A stretch of DNA of 5,095 nt from Candidatus Pacearchaeota archaeon (GCA_023228245.1 JALOBN010000098.1:1-5095), one strand, 5' to 3'. Positions 1-5,095 are shown, counted from the first letter of the stretch. The notes: a model not told the origin generated them from the sequence alone. Program-made: numbers and translations.

Positions 1-941
1 GCTATGATTATTATTGGAATGAGTCGAGTGCATCGGTCACCCAGGATCTGACCGCCACTCCGCTCGCTGCAACCGATATTCTTTCCATCACCTATACGGG
101 CTATTTCAAATTGATAGCAAAGGCCACCCAGACAGCAGAGGTCACGAGGCAGCGATTGGCACAAGGCTTCGGCACTGGCAAGATAGAGAAGACCATCAAG
201 GATATCAGCCTGAAGTCTCAGGCAACCGCACTAGAAGCGGCTCAAGCCAAATTGGCCGCTTATGCCAGCGTTGGCCGCAAACTTGAATATGATACGTTGG
301 TCAGCGGTCTGGCGGTCGGCACCATGCAGACTATCACCTTGGCCGCGCTTGGTCTGACCGCCTCATCCATGCTCATCTATTCGATGCGGGTATCGTGGCC
401 CGATGGCATCACGACATATTCTATTCAGACATGCGAAGGACCGGTGGAGCAGTCCTGGCAAAACATCTTCTGTGGCATTGTGCAGGAGATGAAGAAGCAA
501 TCCAGTGAGCAGGCGGGCGAGGCCGATGTGGTGCAGGGACTGGAAGAATTCGCGCACCTATGGATTAGTTCAGAGCATCCAAATCCGTTTCTGGTGGTAT
601 ATCCGGACGGAGCAACGACGCCCGCTAGTATAGATTTTCCCTGTCTAAGTCACGAAGACCGTTCATCTTATTGCATTTTATATGATGCATACGACCAAGA
701 GTTTTTTAGAAAACAAGTGACTTTGCAATCAGATTCTTCGGGCGCTGATGAGATGGATACGACCTGTCTAATATTATCCAGTGAAGGGAACGGTACTATT
801 ACATCGGTTGCATTGTGGGGGGGCACCGAGTGTTCAGATACACCCGGATCTGGTATAGAGATGACAAAATATTCCTACACAAAAGTTAAGAACGCGCTAG
901 AAAGTTTGCAATTGGACTTCTCAGACATTGATGGAACCTGA
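1..941 (+). CDS. Baseplate / tail-hub structural protein, 3' part (5' end outside window)
   Basis: The frame is open from position 3 to the TGA at 939-941, giving 312 visible residues, so the gene starts upstream of the window. An internal TTG at 111 is not a credible start because the conserved domain already runs through it. Visible residues 1-130 follow the pattern of the distal-tail/baseplate protein common in siphovirus-type phages: a beta-rich stretch ending in a hydrophobic YTGYF segment, a helix rich in Ala (ALEAAQAKLAAYA, about 76-88), then a GLAVGTMQTIT strand and an MLIYSMRV strand. A short linker (TTYSIQT, then W and F residues near 152-156) leads to a C-terminal module (about 190-312) of the type ending in NGTITSVALWGG and TKVKNALESLQLDF, which I recall as a recurrent tail-protein ending. 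It would act in the virion tail tip. Family assignment is by recalled pattern, not by search. G+C drops in the last third, near the module boundary. Confidence 0.7.
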   Translation, partial: YDYYWNESSASVTQDLTATPLAATDILSITYTGYFKLIAKATQTAEVTRQRLAQGFGTGKIEKTIKDISLKSQATALEAAQAKLAAYASVGRKLEYDTLVSGLAVGTMQTITLAALGLTASSMLIYSMRVSWPDGITTYSIQTCEGPVEQSWQNIFCGIVQEMKKQSSEQAGEADVVQGLEEFAHLWISSEHPNPFLVVYPDGATTPASIDFPCLSHEDRSSYCILYDAYDQEFFRKQVTLQSDSSGADEMDTTCLILSSEGNGTITSVALWGGTECSDTPGSGIEMTKYSYTKVKNALESLQLDFSDIDGT

Positions 942-970
942 GAAATCTTTAAGTAGGTTTAGCTCATACC

Positions 971-1032
971 GTTATTGCGGTCTAGGCTGATCCCCGAAAA
1001 CGTCTTTTCCGAGAGACGCTGACCGCACTAAT
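971..1032 (+). promoter_or_regulatory. Nested RNA hairpin in the leader of the HNH gene
   Basis: The outer stem pairs TGCGGTC (976-982) perfectly with GACCGCA (1021-1027). Past one T/C mismatch it continues with GTTA (971-974) against TAAT (1029-1032), including one G-U pair. An inner stem pairs CGTCT (1001-1005) with AGACG (1014-1018). A competing pairing is possible between CCGAGA (1009-1014) and TCTCGG (1037-1042). There is no T-run after it, so it is not an intrinsic terminator. It ends 18 bases before the SD of the endonuclease gene, so a role in controlling translation or RNA stability of that gene is plausible. Free-standing homing endonuclease genes in phage T4 are known to be controlled by leader hairpins. 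The structure is seen; the function is inferred. Confidence 0.45.
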
Positions 1033-1050
1033 CTAATCTCGGGCACGGTC

Positions 1051-1057
1051 GGAGGTG
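1051..1057 (+). promoter_or_regulatory. Strong Shine-Dalgarno site of the HNH gene
   Basis: GGAGGTG lies 5 bases before the GTG at 1063. It decides that start over other candidates: the first zinc repeat begins only six residues into the protein from this GTG, and no better-spaced ATG exists upstream in frame. Confidence 0.75.
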
Positions 1058-1062
1058 TATTT

Positions 1063-1848
1063 GTGGCAATCTTGGTAGAATGTAGGTATTGCGGCAAGAC
1101 GTTTAGGACATTTAAATGCAAGATACGAGACGGAAAAGGCAAATATTGCTCCAAGAAATGCTACCATGATGCGACCAGAACGCAACAAAAGATAGTTTGC
1201 GAATTTTGTGGAAAAGAGTTTTTGGCTTATCAATGCAAGATCAAATTGGGCCGAAAATATTGCTCAAATCGATGCCAATATAATGCAAGAATCAAAGATG
1301 ATATAGAAGCAAAATGCGCATTTTGCGGAAAGACATTCTATTACTCATCGAAATACAGAAAACATCCTCACAAATATTGCTCCATATCATGTTTTGCGCA
1401 TGCATCGATGCCGGGAAGGAAACAACCGGAATCGTGCCGTCTGAAATTAAGAATCCTAAAAATGGGGCACACCGTTTCAAAAGAAACAAGAGATAAAATA
1501 AGTAAGGCAAAACAAGGCGAAAAAAGTTCGACCTGGCGCGGAGGAACGTCTTTTGAACCATACTGCCCGAAATTTAATAAAACTTTTAAACGACATGTAC
1601 GGGATGTTTTTAATCACAAATGTTTTATTTGTGGGTCCGATGACGGGGGCCGCAAACATGCTATCCATCATATCGACTATAATAAAAATGCCATCTGTAA
1701 TGGGCATTCTTGGGCACTTATACCGCTCTGCAAAAGTTGCCACTCTAAGACCAATTTCAACCGATATTATTGGTTCAATCTACTGATCTCATATTGGCTT
1801 ATCAATCCCGAAATATCATTGGAAGTTTATCCATTTTCTTTTCTTTAA
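1063..1848 (+). CDS. HNH homing endonuclease with three zinc-ribbon repeats and NUMOD3
   Basis: A 261-residue protein starting at GTG. Three consecutive treble-clef-like Cys4 units come first: C7/C10 with C29/C33, C46/C49 with C67/C71, and C85/C88 with C106/C110, each of form CxxCGKxF...KYCSxxC. A NUMOD3-type DNA-binding motif follows at about 135-161 (GHTVSKETRDKISKAKQG, then WRGG). The HNH nuclease domain is at about 175-237: zinc pairs C187/C190 and C223/C226, the HHID motif with H202/H203, and the final CHSKTN with H227 and N231. The expected activity is site-specific DNA cleavage to spread the gene into endonuclease-free relatives. It sits between the baseplate and fibre genes with gaps of 121 and 88 bases, unlike the packed tail genes. 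Hand counts over 1201-1380 give about 34% G+C, far below the flanking tail genes, which suggests recent transfer. No key nuclease residue is missing. The individual role of the three zinc units (DNA binding) is inferred. Confidence 0.9.
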   Translation: MAILVECRYCGKTFRTFKCKIRDGKGKYCSKKCYHDATRTQQKIVCEFCGKEFLAYQCKIKLGRKYCSNRCQYNARIKDDIEAKCAFCGKTFYYSSKYRKHPHKYCSISCFAHASMPGRKQPESCRLKLRILKMGHTVSKETRDKISKAKQGEKSSTWRGGTSFEPYCPKFNKTFKRHVRDVFNHKCFICGSDDGGRKHAIHHIDYNKNAICNGHSWALIPLCKSCHSKTNFNRYYWFNLLISYWLINPEISLEVYPFSFL

Positions 1849-1854
1849 TTTCTT

Positions 1855-1864
1855 GAGGTGATCC
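1855..1864 (+). promoter_or_regulatory. Extended SD-like site GAGGTGATCC without a standard start
   Basis: These ten bases are complementary to the conserved 3' end of 16S rRNA (GGATCACCTC). It is the longest SD match in the window, yet the only codons at normal distance are the non-standard ATT at 1866 and a TTG at 1876 that stops after eight codons. The fibre gene ATG at 1937 is too far for direct use. It may drive the tiny frame at 1866-1940, or be left over from a gene disrupted when the endonuclease arrived. Confidence 0.45.
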
Positions 1865-1865
1865 A

Positions 1866-1940
1866 ATTACGATTCTTGATATATCTTATGGGAAGTGCTT
1901 GATCGATTTCACTGATGAAATGGATGCTGGTTGGACATGA
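1866..1940 (+). other. Tiny open frame overlapping the first fibre gene by ATGA
   Basis: In this frame, codons run open from just after a TGA at 1854-1856 to the TGA at 1938-1940, which overlaps the fibre ATG at 1937 as ATGA. The product would be 24 residues, starting ITILDISYGKC and ending DEMDAGWT, acidic and without a recognised domain. The first plausible start is ATT at 1866, 5 bases after GAGGTG. It could be a coupling leader for the fibre gene, which has no good SD of its own, or the 3' remnant of a gene split by the endonuclease insertion. An open frame of this length is expected by chance fairly often, so confidence is low. Confidence 0.25.
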
Positions 1941-2692
1941 CTTATACAGCCCCTTCTTTCGTAGAAACCGGAATGAGCACGGTTCAAAAGGTGGCCGCGC
2001 TCAATCTTTTAGAGATGCAATCTACAGAAGCCGCGACCTACATGGCTGCAATGGCTCATAGCATCTACTTAAAAGCGGCAGCCGATGCGAGATATTACAA
2101 GACGCCAGACCATCCAAGCGGTAGGTCAGACACCGGAGAAGGATGCGGTATAAATGCGGCTACTCTAAGCGGCGTAACCTTGGCCGAGTTGCTTGCATCA
2201 GCAATCCCATCTGGTATGATCGGCATGTGGGGGGCGGGTGATGTGCCAAATGGATGGAATGAGTGCACGGGTGCGAATTCCACGCCCGACATGCAAAATA
2301 GAATACCGTTTGGAGCGGGCGGAAACAAGGCATGTGGTGATGTGGGGGGAGCAAATTCAGTTACGCCGAGCACAAGCAGTTTCAATTCGTCGAGCACGAC
2401 TCTGACAGCGGCACAAATCCCAAAGCATCAGCATACATATACAGATAAAACCCCAAGTGCGATGATAAATTATACATCTTCATCCGCACCATCGGCGTGG
2501 ATATCGTCCGCTGAATTCCGCGTAACAGGTACCATTTTACCGGGAGAATATTCATCCACTGGTGGACATATTCATTCCGGCTGTACGTTTGGGCTAACTG
2601 GATATACGGGGGATTTGACAGGAGCAATAACATCAGCTGCCGTCGATAATAGGCCGCCCTGCCGAGCAGTTAAATTCATCATGAGGAGTTAA
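1937..2692 (+). CDS. Tail fibre / collar-domain protein, paralogue 1 of 3
   Basis: A 251-residue virion protein likely to form a trimeric receptor-binding fibre at the tail tip. I chose ATG 1937 rather than TTG 1931 because the resulting MTYTAPSF start matches the MTYTPTEW start of the third paralogue. Layout: N-terminal segment (1-35) shared with its neighbours and probably the attachment part; helical stretch with RYY near 52-54; a GINAATLSG motif at 71-79; AIPSGMIGMW at 89-98, which opens a collar-like domain; NGWNEC and DMQNRIPFGAGG at 118-129, resembling the PDLRGRF-type collar motif; HQH at 164-166; a variable Thr/Ser-rich tip; GGHIHSG at 209-215; and an ending in DNRPPCRAVKFIMRS. The paired HxH motifs recall metal-binding histidines of T4 gp12 and gp37 fibre tips; metal binding here is inferred. 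It has little SD of its own and may depend on coupling from the frame before it. Confidence 0.8.
   Translation: MTYTAPSFVETGMSTVQKVAALNLLEMQSTEAATYMAAMAHSIYLKAAADARYYKTPDHPSGRSDTGEGCGINAATLSGVTLAELLASAIPSGMIGMWGAGDVPNGWNECTGANSTPDMQNRIPFGAGGNKACGDVGGANSVTPSTSSFNSSSTTLTAAQIPKHQHTYTDKTPSAMINYTSSSAPSAWISSAEFRVTGTILPGEYSSTGGHIHSGCTFGLTGYTGDLTGAITSAAVDNRPPCRAVKFIMRS
2683..2688 (+). promoter_or_regulatory. Shine-Dalgarno site of fibre paralogue 2
   Basis: GAGGAG lies 5 bases before ATG 2694, within the last codons of the preceding fibre gene. It supports that start and shows that paralogue 2 can be initiated independently, unlike paralogue 1, whose upstream SD is too distant. Confidence 0.7.
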
Positions 2693-2693
2693 G

Positions 2694-3404
2694 ATGGCAT
2701 ATTCTAAAATTGATTTTGCGGCAAATACTCCACTTTCTGCTCCAAACATGAACAAACTCGGCACCATCTATACAGAGGGCAAAGCCGCAATTGATCTGCA
2801 TACTCATCCAACGGTTCACTATAACCAAACAGAATCGGATGCCTTGTTTTTTCCGATTGCCAGCGGTTTAGATGCCGACATGATCGATAGCTTGACCTAT
2901 GAAGATCTTCTTGGGTCGTTAATACCAGTTGGTGGAGTGATGCTTTATTACGGAGAGGACGCAGATTTTGAGGACGGTGGCTATCTGAAAGCATCCCACA
3001 AGTGGCACATCAGCGATGGCGGAACCTATAGCAGCACGCCCACTCTCGATATGAAAGATTATTTTCCACGGTGCCCGAACACGATGACAGGCACTGGGGC
3101 AGGAGGGCATAGTACGATAACCCCCACGGGGGTAGCAACGCTTGGTGATCATACATTAACCAGCGATGAGATGCCAAGTCATGCACATCGATGCACAGAT
3201 AATTACACCAATCCAGCTGGCTCTGGAGCTTGGGCGGGATATTCAGTGAACGAAGGCAACTCGCCGGTAGTGCGCACAACTGAATACAATCACTCAGAAT
3301 CTGGCACCTCACATGGTCACGCAGGGGCAACTCTTACATTCACGACCATAGATAAGAATCCCGCGTACATGGCTATATATCTCGTTGCCAAGGTGGCCGC
3401 ATGA
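2694..3404 (+). CDS. Tail fibre / collar-domain protein, paralogue 2 of 3
   Basis: A 236-residue homologue of its neighbours. The N-terminus MAYSKIDFAANTPLSAPNMN (1-20) matches the third paralogue in pattern (aromatic residue at 3, TP at 12-13, N at 20). An H-rich link (LHTHPT, 35-40) and HYNQTESDALFF resemble the YYTEAEMQSYF stretch of paralogue 3. LDADMIDSLTYEDLLGSLIP (59-78) is the shared connector into the collar-like domain. Further motifs are KWHISDGG at 103-110, TLDMKDYFPRCP at 117-128, MPSHAHR with HAH at 163-165, and TSHGHAG with HGH at 207-209; the end is NPAYMAIYLVAK. The spacing between the two HxH motifs is 44 residues. It starts one base after paralogue 1 stops and its stop overlaps paralogue 3 by ATGA, so the three genes should be translated from one transcript. 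The tip region (about 166-206) differs strongly from the neighbours, as expected for receptor-binding parts. Confidence 0.8.
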   Translation: MAYSKIDFAANTPLSAPNMNKLGTIYTEGKAAIDLHTHPTVHYNQTESDALFFPIASGLDADMIDSLTYEDLLGSLIPVGGVMLYYGEDADFEDGGYLKASHKWHISDGGTYSSTPTLDMKDYFPRCPNTMTGTGAGGHSTITPTGVATLGDHTLTSDEMPSHAHRCTDNYTNPAGSGAWAGYSVNEGNSPVVRTTEYNHSESGTSHGHAGATLTFTTIDKNPAYMAIYLVAKVAA

Positions 3405-4087
3405 CATACACTCCAACCGAATGGGCGTCAGATACACCATTTACACCAGAGCTTTTCAACCACATCGAAACGCAGGCCGATGAAATTACATCGGATCTGG
3501 CGACCCACGATGCGGCGGGGCACCTAGACCGCTATTATACCGAAGCCGAGATGCAATCTTACTTCTGGCATGACGGCAATGACGGCGATGGTTCGACTCT
3601 GAACGCGGACGCCTTGGGCGGTTCTCATGCCACGGCCATCCAGAGCGGAGCGCCGAGCGGCCTGATGATATTCTGGAATCCAAATATTGCGCTCAGCGCG
3701 GGGTGGGTATTCTGCGATGGCGCAGAGGGCAGCGGAACATATGATATGAGGAGTAGATTCCCGATAGGCGCGTCCGGTACACTTTCGGTTGGCGCAGCCA
3801 TTGGGAACGCAACTATCACTTTGAACGGAGATATCACCGTTGCCGCCCACACTCTCACGACTGAGGAGATATATCATACCCATAATTACAGCGATCAGTC
3901 GGCAATCACTGCGTATATCGGGTCATCCGGCGGCGGGGCAACGCAATATACAGCGAGAATAACTGATAATATCATAACTTCGTATGTCGGTGGTGGCCAA
4001 TCCCACACACACCCCGGAACCTTCACGGGGGTTGCCTATGACAACTTACCAATCTATAAATACCTGTCAATAGTTATGAAGAGCTGA
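3401..4087 (+). CDS. Tail fibre / collar-domain protein, paralogue 3 of 3
   Basis: A 228-residue protein starting at an ATGA overlap, with AGGTGG at 3391-3396 as SD. N-terminal MTYTPTEWASDTPFTPELFN (1-20) followed by HIETQADEI is a recurring start of phage tail appendage proteins. RYYTEAEMQSYF (44-55) and TLNADALGG (66-74) form the connector. The collar-like domain has the best match to the classic pattern: SAGWVFCDG at 99-107, then TYDMRSRFPIGASG at 113-126. HTH at 159-161 and HTH at 202-204 lie 43 residues apart around a Gly/Thr-rich tip, and the end is YDNLPIYKYLSIVMKS. The 5' half is the most G+C-rich stretch of the window (43 of 60 bases at 3601-3660 by hand count). The role is receptor binding in the tail tip; the receptor is unknown. 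DNA-level similarity to paralogues 1 and 2 is low, so the duplications are old or the genes were acquired separately. Confidence 0.83.
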   Translation: MTYTPTEWASDTPFTPELFNHIETQADEITSDLATHDAAGHLDRYYTEAEMQSYFWHDGNDGDGSTLNADALGGSHATAIQSGAPSGLMIFWNPNIALSAGWVFCDGAEGSGTYDMRSRFPIGASGTLSVGAAIGNATITLNGDITVAAHTLTTEEIYHTHNYSDQSAITAYIGSSGGGATQYTARITDNIITSYVGGGQSHTHPGTFTGVAYDNLPIYKYLSIVMKS

Positions 4088-4092
4088 TTAAC

Positions 4093-4494
4093 ATGATCGA
4101 ATCTTTAACGCAGATATATAAAGGAATTTTTGGAATTCCAGGAACCACAATCGAACTTATCTCCGATGGGCATCAAGCACCATGCGAAGGCGATAGATGC
4201 CGCATAGATGTGAGAGTGAGCATAGCAGCCGATAAAGAGAATAAATTGGTTAGAGAGTACCGCTTCGGGGAACAAGTCTCCGTATGCGGCCTGCCTCTAA
4301 CAGAAGATTGGGGCAAATGTCTGGTCCAGGGGCTTAGGACTTATCAGATTATAGCACTCTCGGATACGTGGCCGGAAGGTTTTGAAGGGGCGCTAAAGCA
4401 ATTTTCAGACGAATTGAAGCCTCTGAAGGCCGCATTAGAAGCACGAAAAGAGAAGGTTAAGCAGGCGAATTGGCCTTACGCGCCTGCTAAATAG
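4093..4494 (+). CDS. Unrecognised small protein after the fibre genes
   Basis: A 133-residue protein that I do not recognise. ATG 4093 lies 5 bases after the previous stop; only a weak SD (GAAGAG, 4078-4083) precedes it, so coupling to the fibre gene is likely. Residues 1-65 look beta-rich with alternating charges (CRIDVRVSIA near 36-45) and there are cysteines at 31, 36, 65 and 76. Residues 96-125 form a predicted amphipathic helix rich in Lys, Glu, Leu and Ala, possibly coiled coil, and the C-terminus is NWPYAPAK. There is no signal peptide or membrane segment. It is the last gene before the terminator. The position directly after fibre genes is where tail-fibre assembly chaperones often lie, so that role is possible, but no family motif supports it; a minor virion protein is equally possible. 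Confidence 0.75.
   Translation: MIESLTQIYKGIFGIPGTTIELISDGHQAPCEGDRCRIDVRVSIAADKENKLVREYRFGEQVSVCGLPLTEDWGKCLVQGLRTYQIIALSDTWPEGFEGALKQFSDELKPLKAALEARKEKVKQANWPYAPAK
4461..4487 (-). terminator. Possible terminator of the minus-strand unit
   Basis: GCAGGCG (4461-4467) pairs perfectly with CGCCTGC (4481-4487) around a 13-base loop. Read on the minus strand, the hairpin is followed by TTAACCTTCTCTTTT, which is only moderately T-rich. It overlaps the stop codon of the minus-strand gene and the last codons of the plus-strand gene. It is weaker than the plus-strand terminator next to it. Confidence 0.35.
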
Positions 4495-4898
4495 TTATCG
4501 CCAATGACCCGGATTGGCGTTTTTCCATCGGGCTGATACTGTATCTGCCCGTCGATTATTTTCACATCTTGCGCTTGCCATCGGGATAGCTGAGAGTCAG
4601 ACAGATCGCTTGCTGATCCGACGGTGATGCTGATATCACCGAATTTGGCGTCATGTGCGGAATGGTCCATCCAAGACTTATTCTCTTGCGGCTCGATCAC
4701 AGGCCCGCCAAAGATGGGCGGCAGCACATAAGCAGACATGGGGCCCGGCCCTATATACTGGCAACCGGTTCCACGATAGAAGGCATCAGTGGTCACTAGA
4801 GAGGGGTCTGGTGTCAAAAATGGTACGCCATTACTCCCATCGCGTTGATCCGCGAGTGCGGGCGCGAACAGAACAATCAATATCAATATAGCTTTCAT
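4476..4898 (-). CDS. Small exported protein with signal peptide, function unknown
   Basis: A 140-residue protein. I chose the ATG at 4898 over a further upstream ATG at 4949 because it has a GGAG site 8 bases before it, overlaps the preceding stop as ATGA, and places a clear Sec signal peptide at the N-terminus: M1-K2, hydrophobic core ILILIVLF, then APALA with likely type I signal peptidase cleavage after A16. There is no lipobox cysteine; the only cysteine is C46. The mature part is Pro/Gly-rich early (GPGPMSAYVLPPIFGGPVIE, 50-69) and then more polar (SASDLSDSQLSRWQAQDVK, 95-113); the end contains PDGKTPIRVIGDNYLAGA. I recognise no family. It would act outside the cytoplasmic membrane. Convergent orientation relative to the tail genes and a shared unit with the next gene fit a lysis-related or accessory (moron-like) role, but this is inference only. 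Its 3' end overlaps the plus-strand gene by 19 bases. Confidence 0.65.
   Translation of the reverse strand: MKAILILIVLFAPALADQRDGSNGVPFLTPDPSLVTTDAFYRGTGCQYIGPGPMSAYVLPPIFGGPVIEPQENKSWMDHSAHDAKFGDISITVGSASDLSDSQLSRWQAQDVKIIDGQIQYQPDGKTPIRVIGDNYLAGA
4499..4524 (+). terminator. Rho-independent terminator of the tail operon
   Basis: CGCCAAT (4499-4505) and ATTGGCG (4513-4519) form a perfect 7-bp stem with loop GACCCGG, followed at once by TTTTT (4520-4524). It lies 4 bases after the stop of the last plus-strand gene, inside the 3' coding end of the minus-strand gene. This is the clearest regulatory signal in the window and favours a bacterial-type transcription system. Confidence 0.85.
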
Positions 4899-5095
4899 CT
4901 GAATATCTCCGGCAATTCGGGCATGGCGATCTTGGGCAACATCCCCCATCTCGGACCCTCATAGCCCACCTGCCCCATCCATGCATTCAACTCACCTACT
5001 CGATGGTTATACTCATGCTCTGCACTGGCATTGGATTGGCCATCGATGGCAAGGTAGCCGAAACGATAGCCCGCCATCAGGCCTTCCATGTATGC
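4895..5095 (-). CDS. Unrecognised small protein, probably partial at the right edge
   Basis: The minus-strand frame is open from the window edge at 5095 to the TGA at 4895-4897, which overlaps the next ATG as ATGA. There is an ATG at 5089, but the two codons before it (Ala-Tyr) are open and no SD is visible in the six remaining bases, so the gene may start outside the window. Visible content: an N-terminal MEGLMAGYRFGY stretch, a polar segment with EHEYNHRVGELNAW, and a Pro-rich C-terminus ending PELPEIFR. It has no cysteine, signal peptide or clear membrane segment in the visible part. Tight coupling to the secreted protein implies joint expression. Function unknown; many tailed phages carry small proteins of this Tyr/Gly/Asn-rich look near their tail and lysis genes, but I cannot name a family. 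Confidence 0.6.
   Translation of the reverse strand, partial: AYMEGLMAGYRFGYLAIDGQSNASAEHEYNHRVGELNAWMGQVGYEGPRWGMLPKIAMPELPEIFR
4907..4910 (-). promoter_or_regulatory. Shine-Dalgarno site deciding the start of the exported protein
   Basis: On the minus strand GGAG is followed after 8 bases (ATATTCAG) by the ATG at 4898. It lies within the 3' end of the upstream minus-strand gene and supports the signal-peptide start rather than the longer frame. Confidence 0.6.

Noticed and set aside
955..1030. tRNA-like segment (TTTAGCTCATA resembles a D-arm)
   Set aside because: No T-arm with GGTTC and no acceptor stem can be drawn; the pairing found is a nested hairpin instead.
941..1860. Group I or group II intron carrying the HNH gene
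   Set aside because: I could not find a recognisable group I core (P7-like GACUA pairing elements) or group II domain V, the flanks are too short for a full ribozyme, and both neighbouring genes appear complete at this junction. A free-standing endonuclease is simpler.
1931..1936. TTG at 1931 as the start of the first fibre gene
   Set aside because: The ATG two codons later matches the N-terminus of the third paralogue and forms the ATGA overlap.
2095..2397. Minus-strand open frames opposite the fibre genes, such as this one
   Set aside because: They lie fully inside well-supported plus-strand genes, have low-complexity products without domains, and lack good start signals.
3119..3134. CCCCCACGGGGG palindrome as a terminator or binding site
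   Set aside because: The loop is only two bases, there is no T-run, and it lies within conserved coding sequence of fibre paralogue 2.
4899..4949. Longer N-terminus for the exported protein (ATG at 4949)
   Set aside because: The extra 17 residues are polar, overlap the upstream gene in another frame, and would bury the signal peptide.
1..5095. CRISPR array, insertion sequence or attachment site
   Set aside because: No direct repeats with spacers, no transposase, and no tRNA-linked repeat were seen.

Overview
The window is a late structural region of a tailed virus or provirus. Five plus-strand genes carry tail functions and an embedded homing endonuclease. After a clear intrinsic terminator, two short minus-strand genes converge on them. 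Tail identity rests on the first gene, whose layout matches baseplate/tail-hub proteins of siphovirus-type phages, and on three consecutive genes with collar-type fibre domains.

The host cannot be fixed from sequence alone. Shine-Dalgarno sites are strong (GGAGGTG, GAGGTGATCC), start codons include GTG, and one hairpin-plus-T5 terminator is textbook bacterial. Frequent ATA, AGA and AGG codons and SD sites extending into GGTGATCC would also fit a virus of a methanogenic archaeon. I lean to a bacterial or archaeal tailed virus from an uncultured host, without naming it.

Layout. 1-941: 3' part of a baseplate/tail-hub protein gene that begins before the window. 942-1062: non-coding leader with a nested hairpin. 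1063-1848: AT-rich HNH homing endonuclease with three N-terminal treble-clef zinc repeats and a NUMOD3 motif. 1849-1936: short gap with an unusually long SD match and a tiny open frame that overlaps the next gene by ATGA. 1937-4087: three tandem, tightly packed tail-fibre/collar paralogues. 4093-4494: small unrecognised protein downstream of the fibres. 4499-4524: rho-independent terminator. 4476-4898 (minus): small secreted protein with a signal peptide. 4895-5095 (minus): small unrecognised protein running off the right edge.

How they work together. The baseplate protein would form the distal tail hub. The three fibre paralogues share a short N-terminal segment, probably the attachment module, and carry different C-terminal tips, each with two HxH motifs 43-47 residues apart, so the virion may display more than one receptor-binding tip. 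The small gene after the fibres sits where assembly chaperones often lie, but nothing in its sequence proves that role. The endonuclease looks like a selfish insertion between the baseplate and fibre genes. The minus-strand pair may be a lysis-related or accessory (moron-like) unit.
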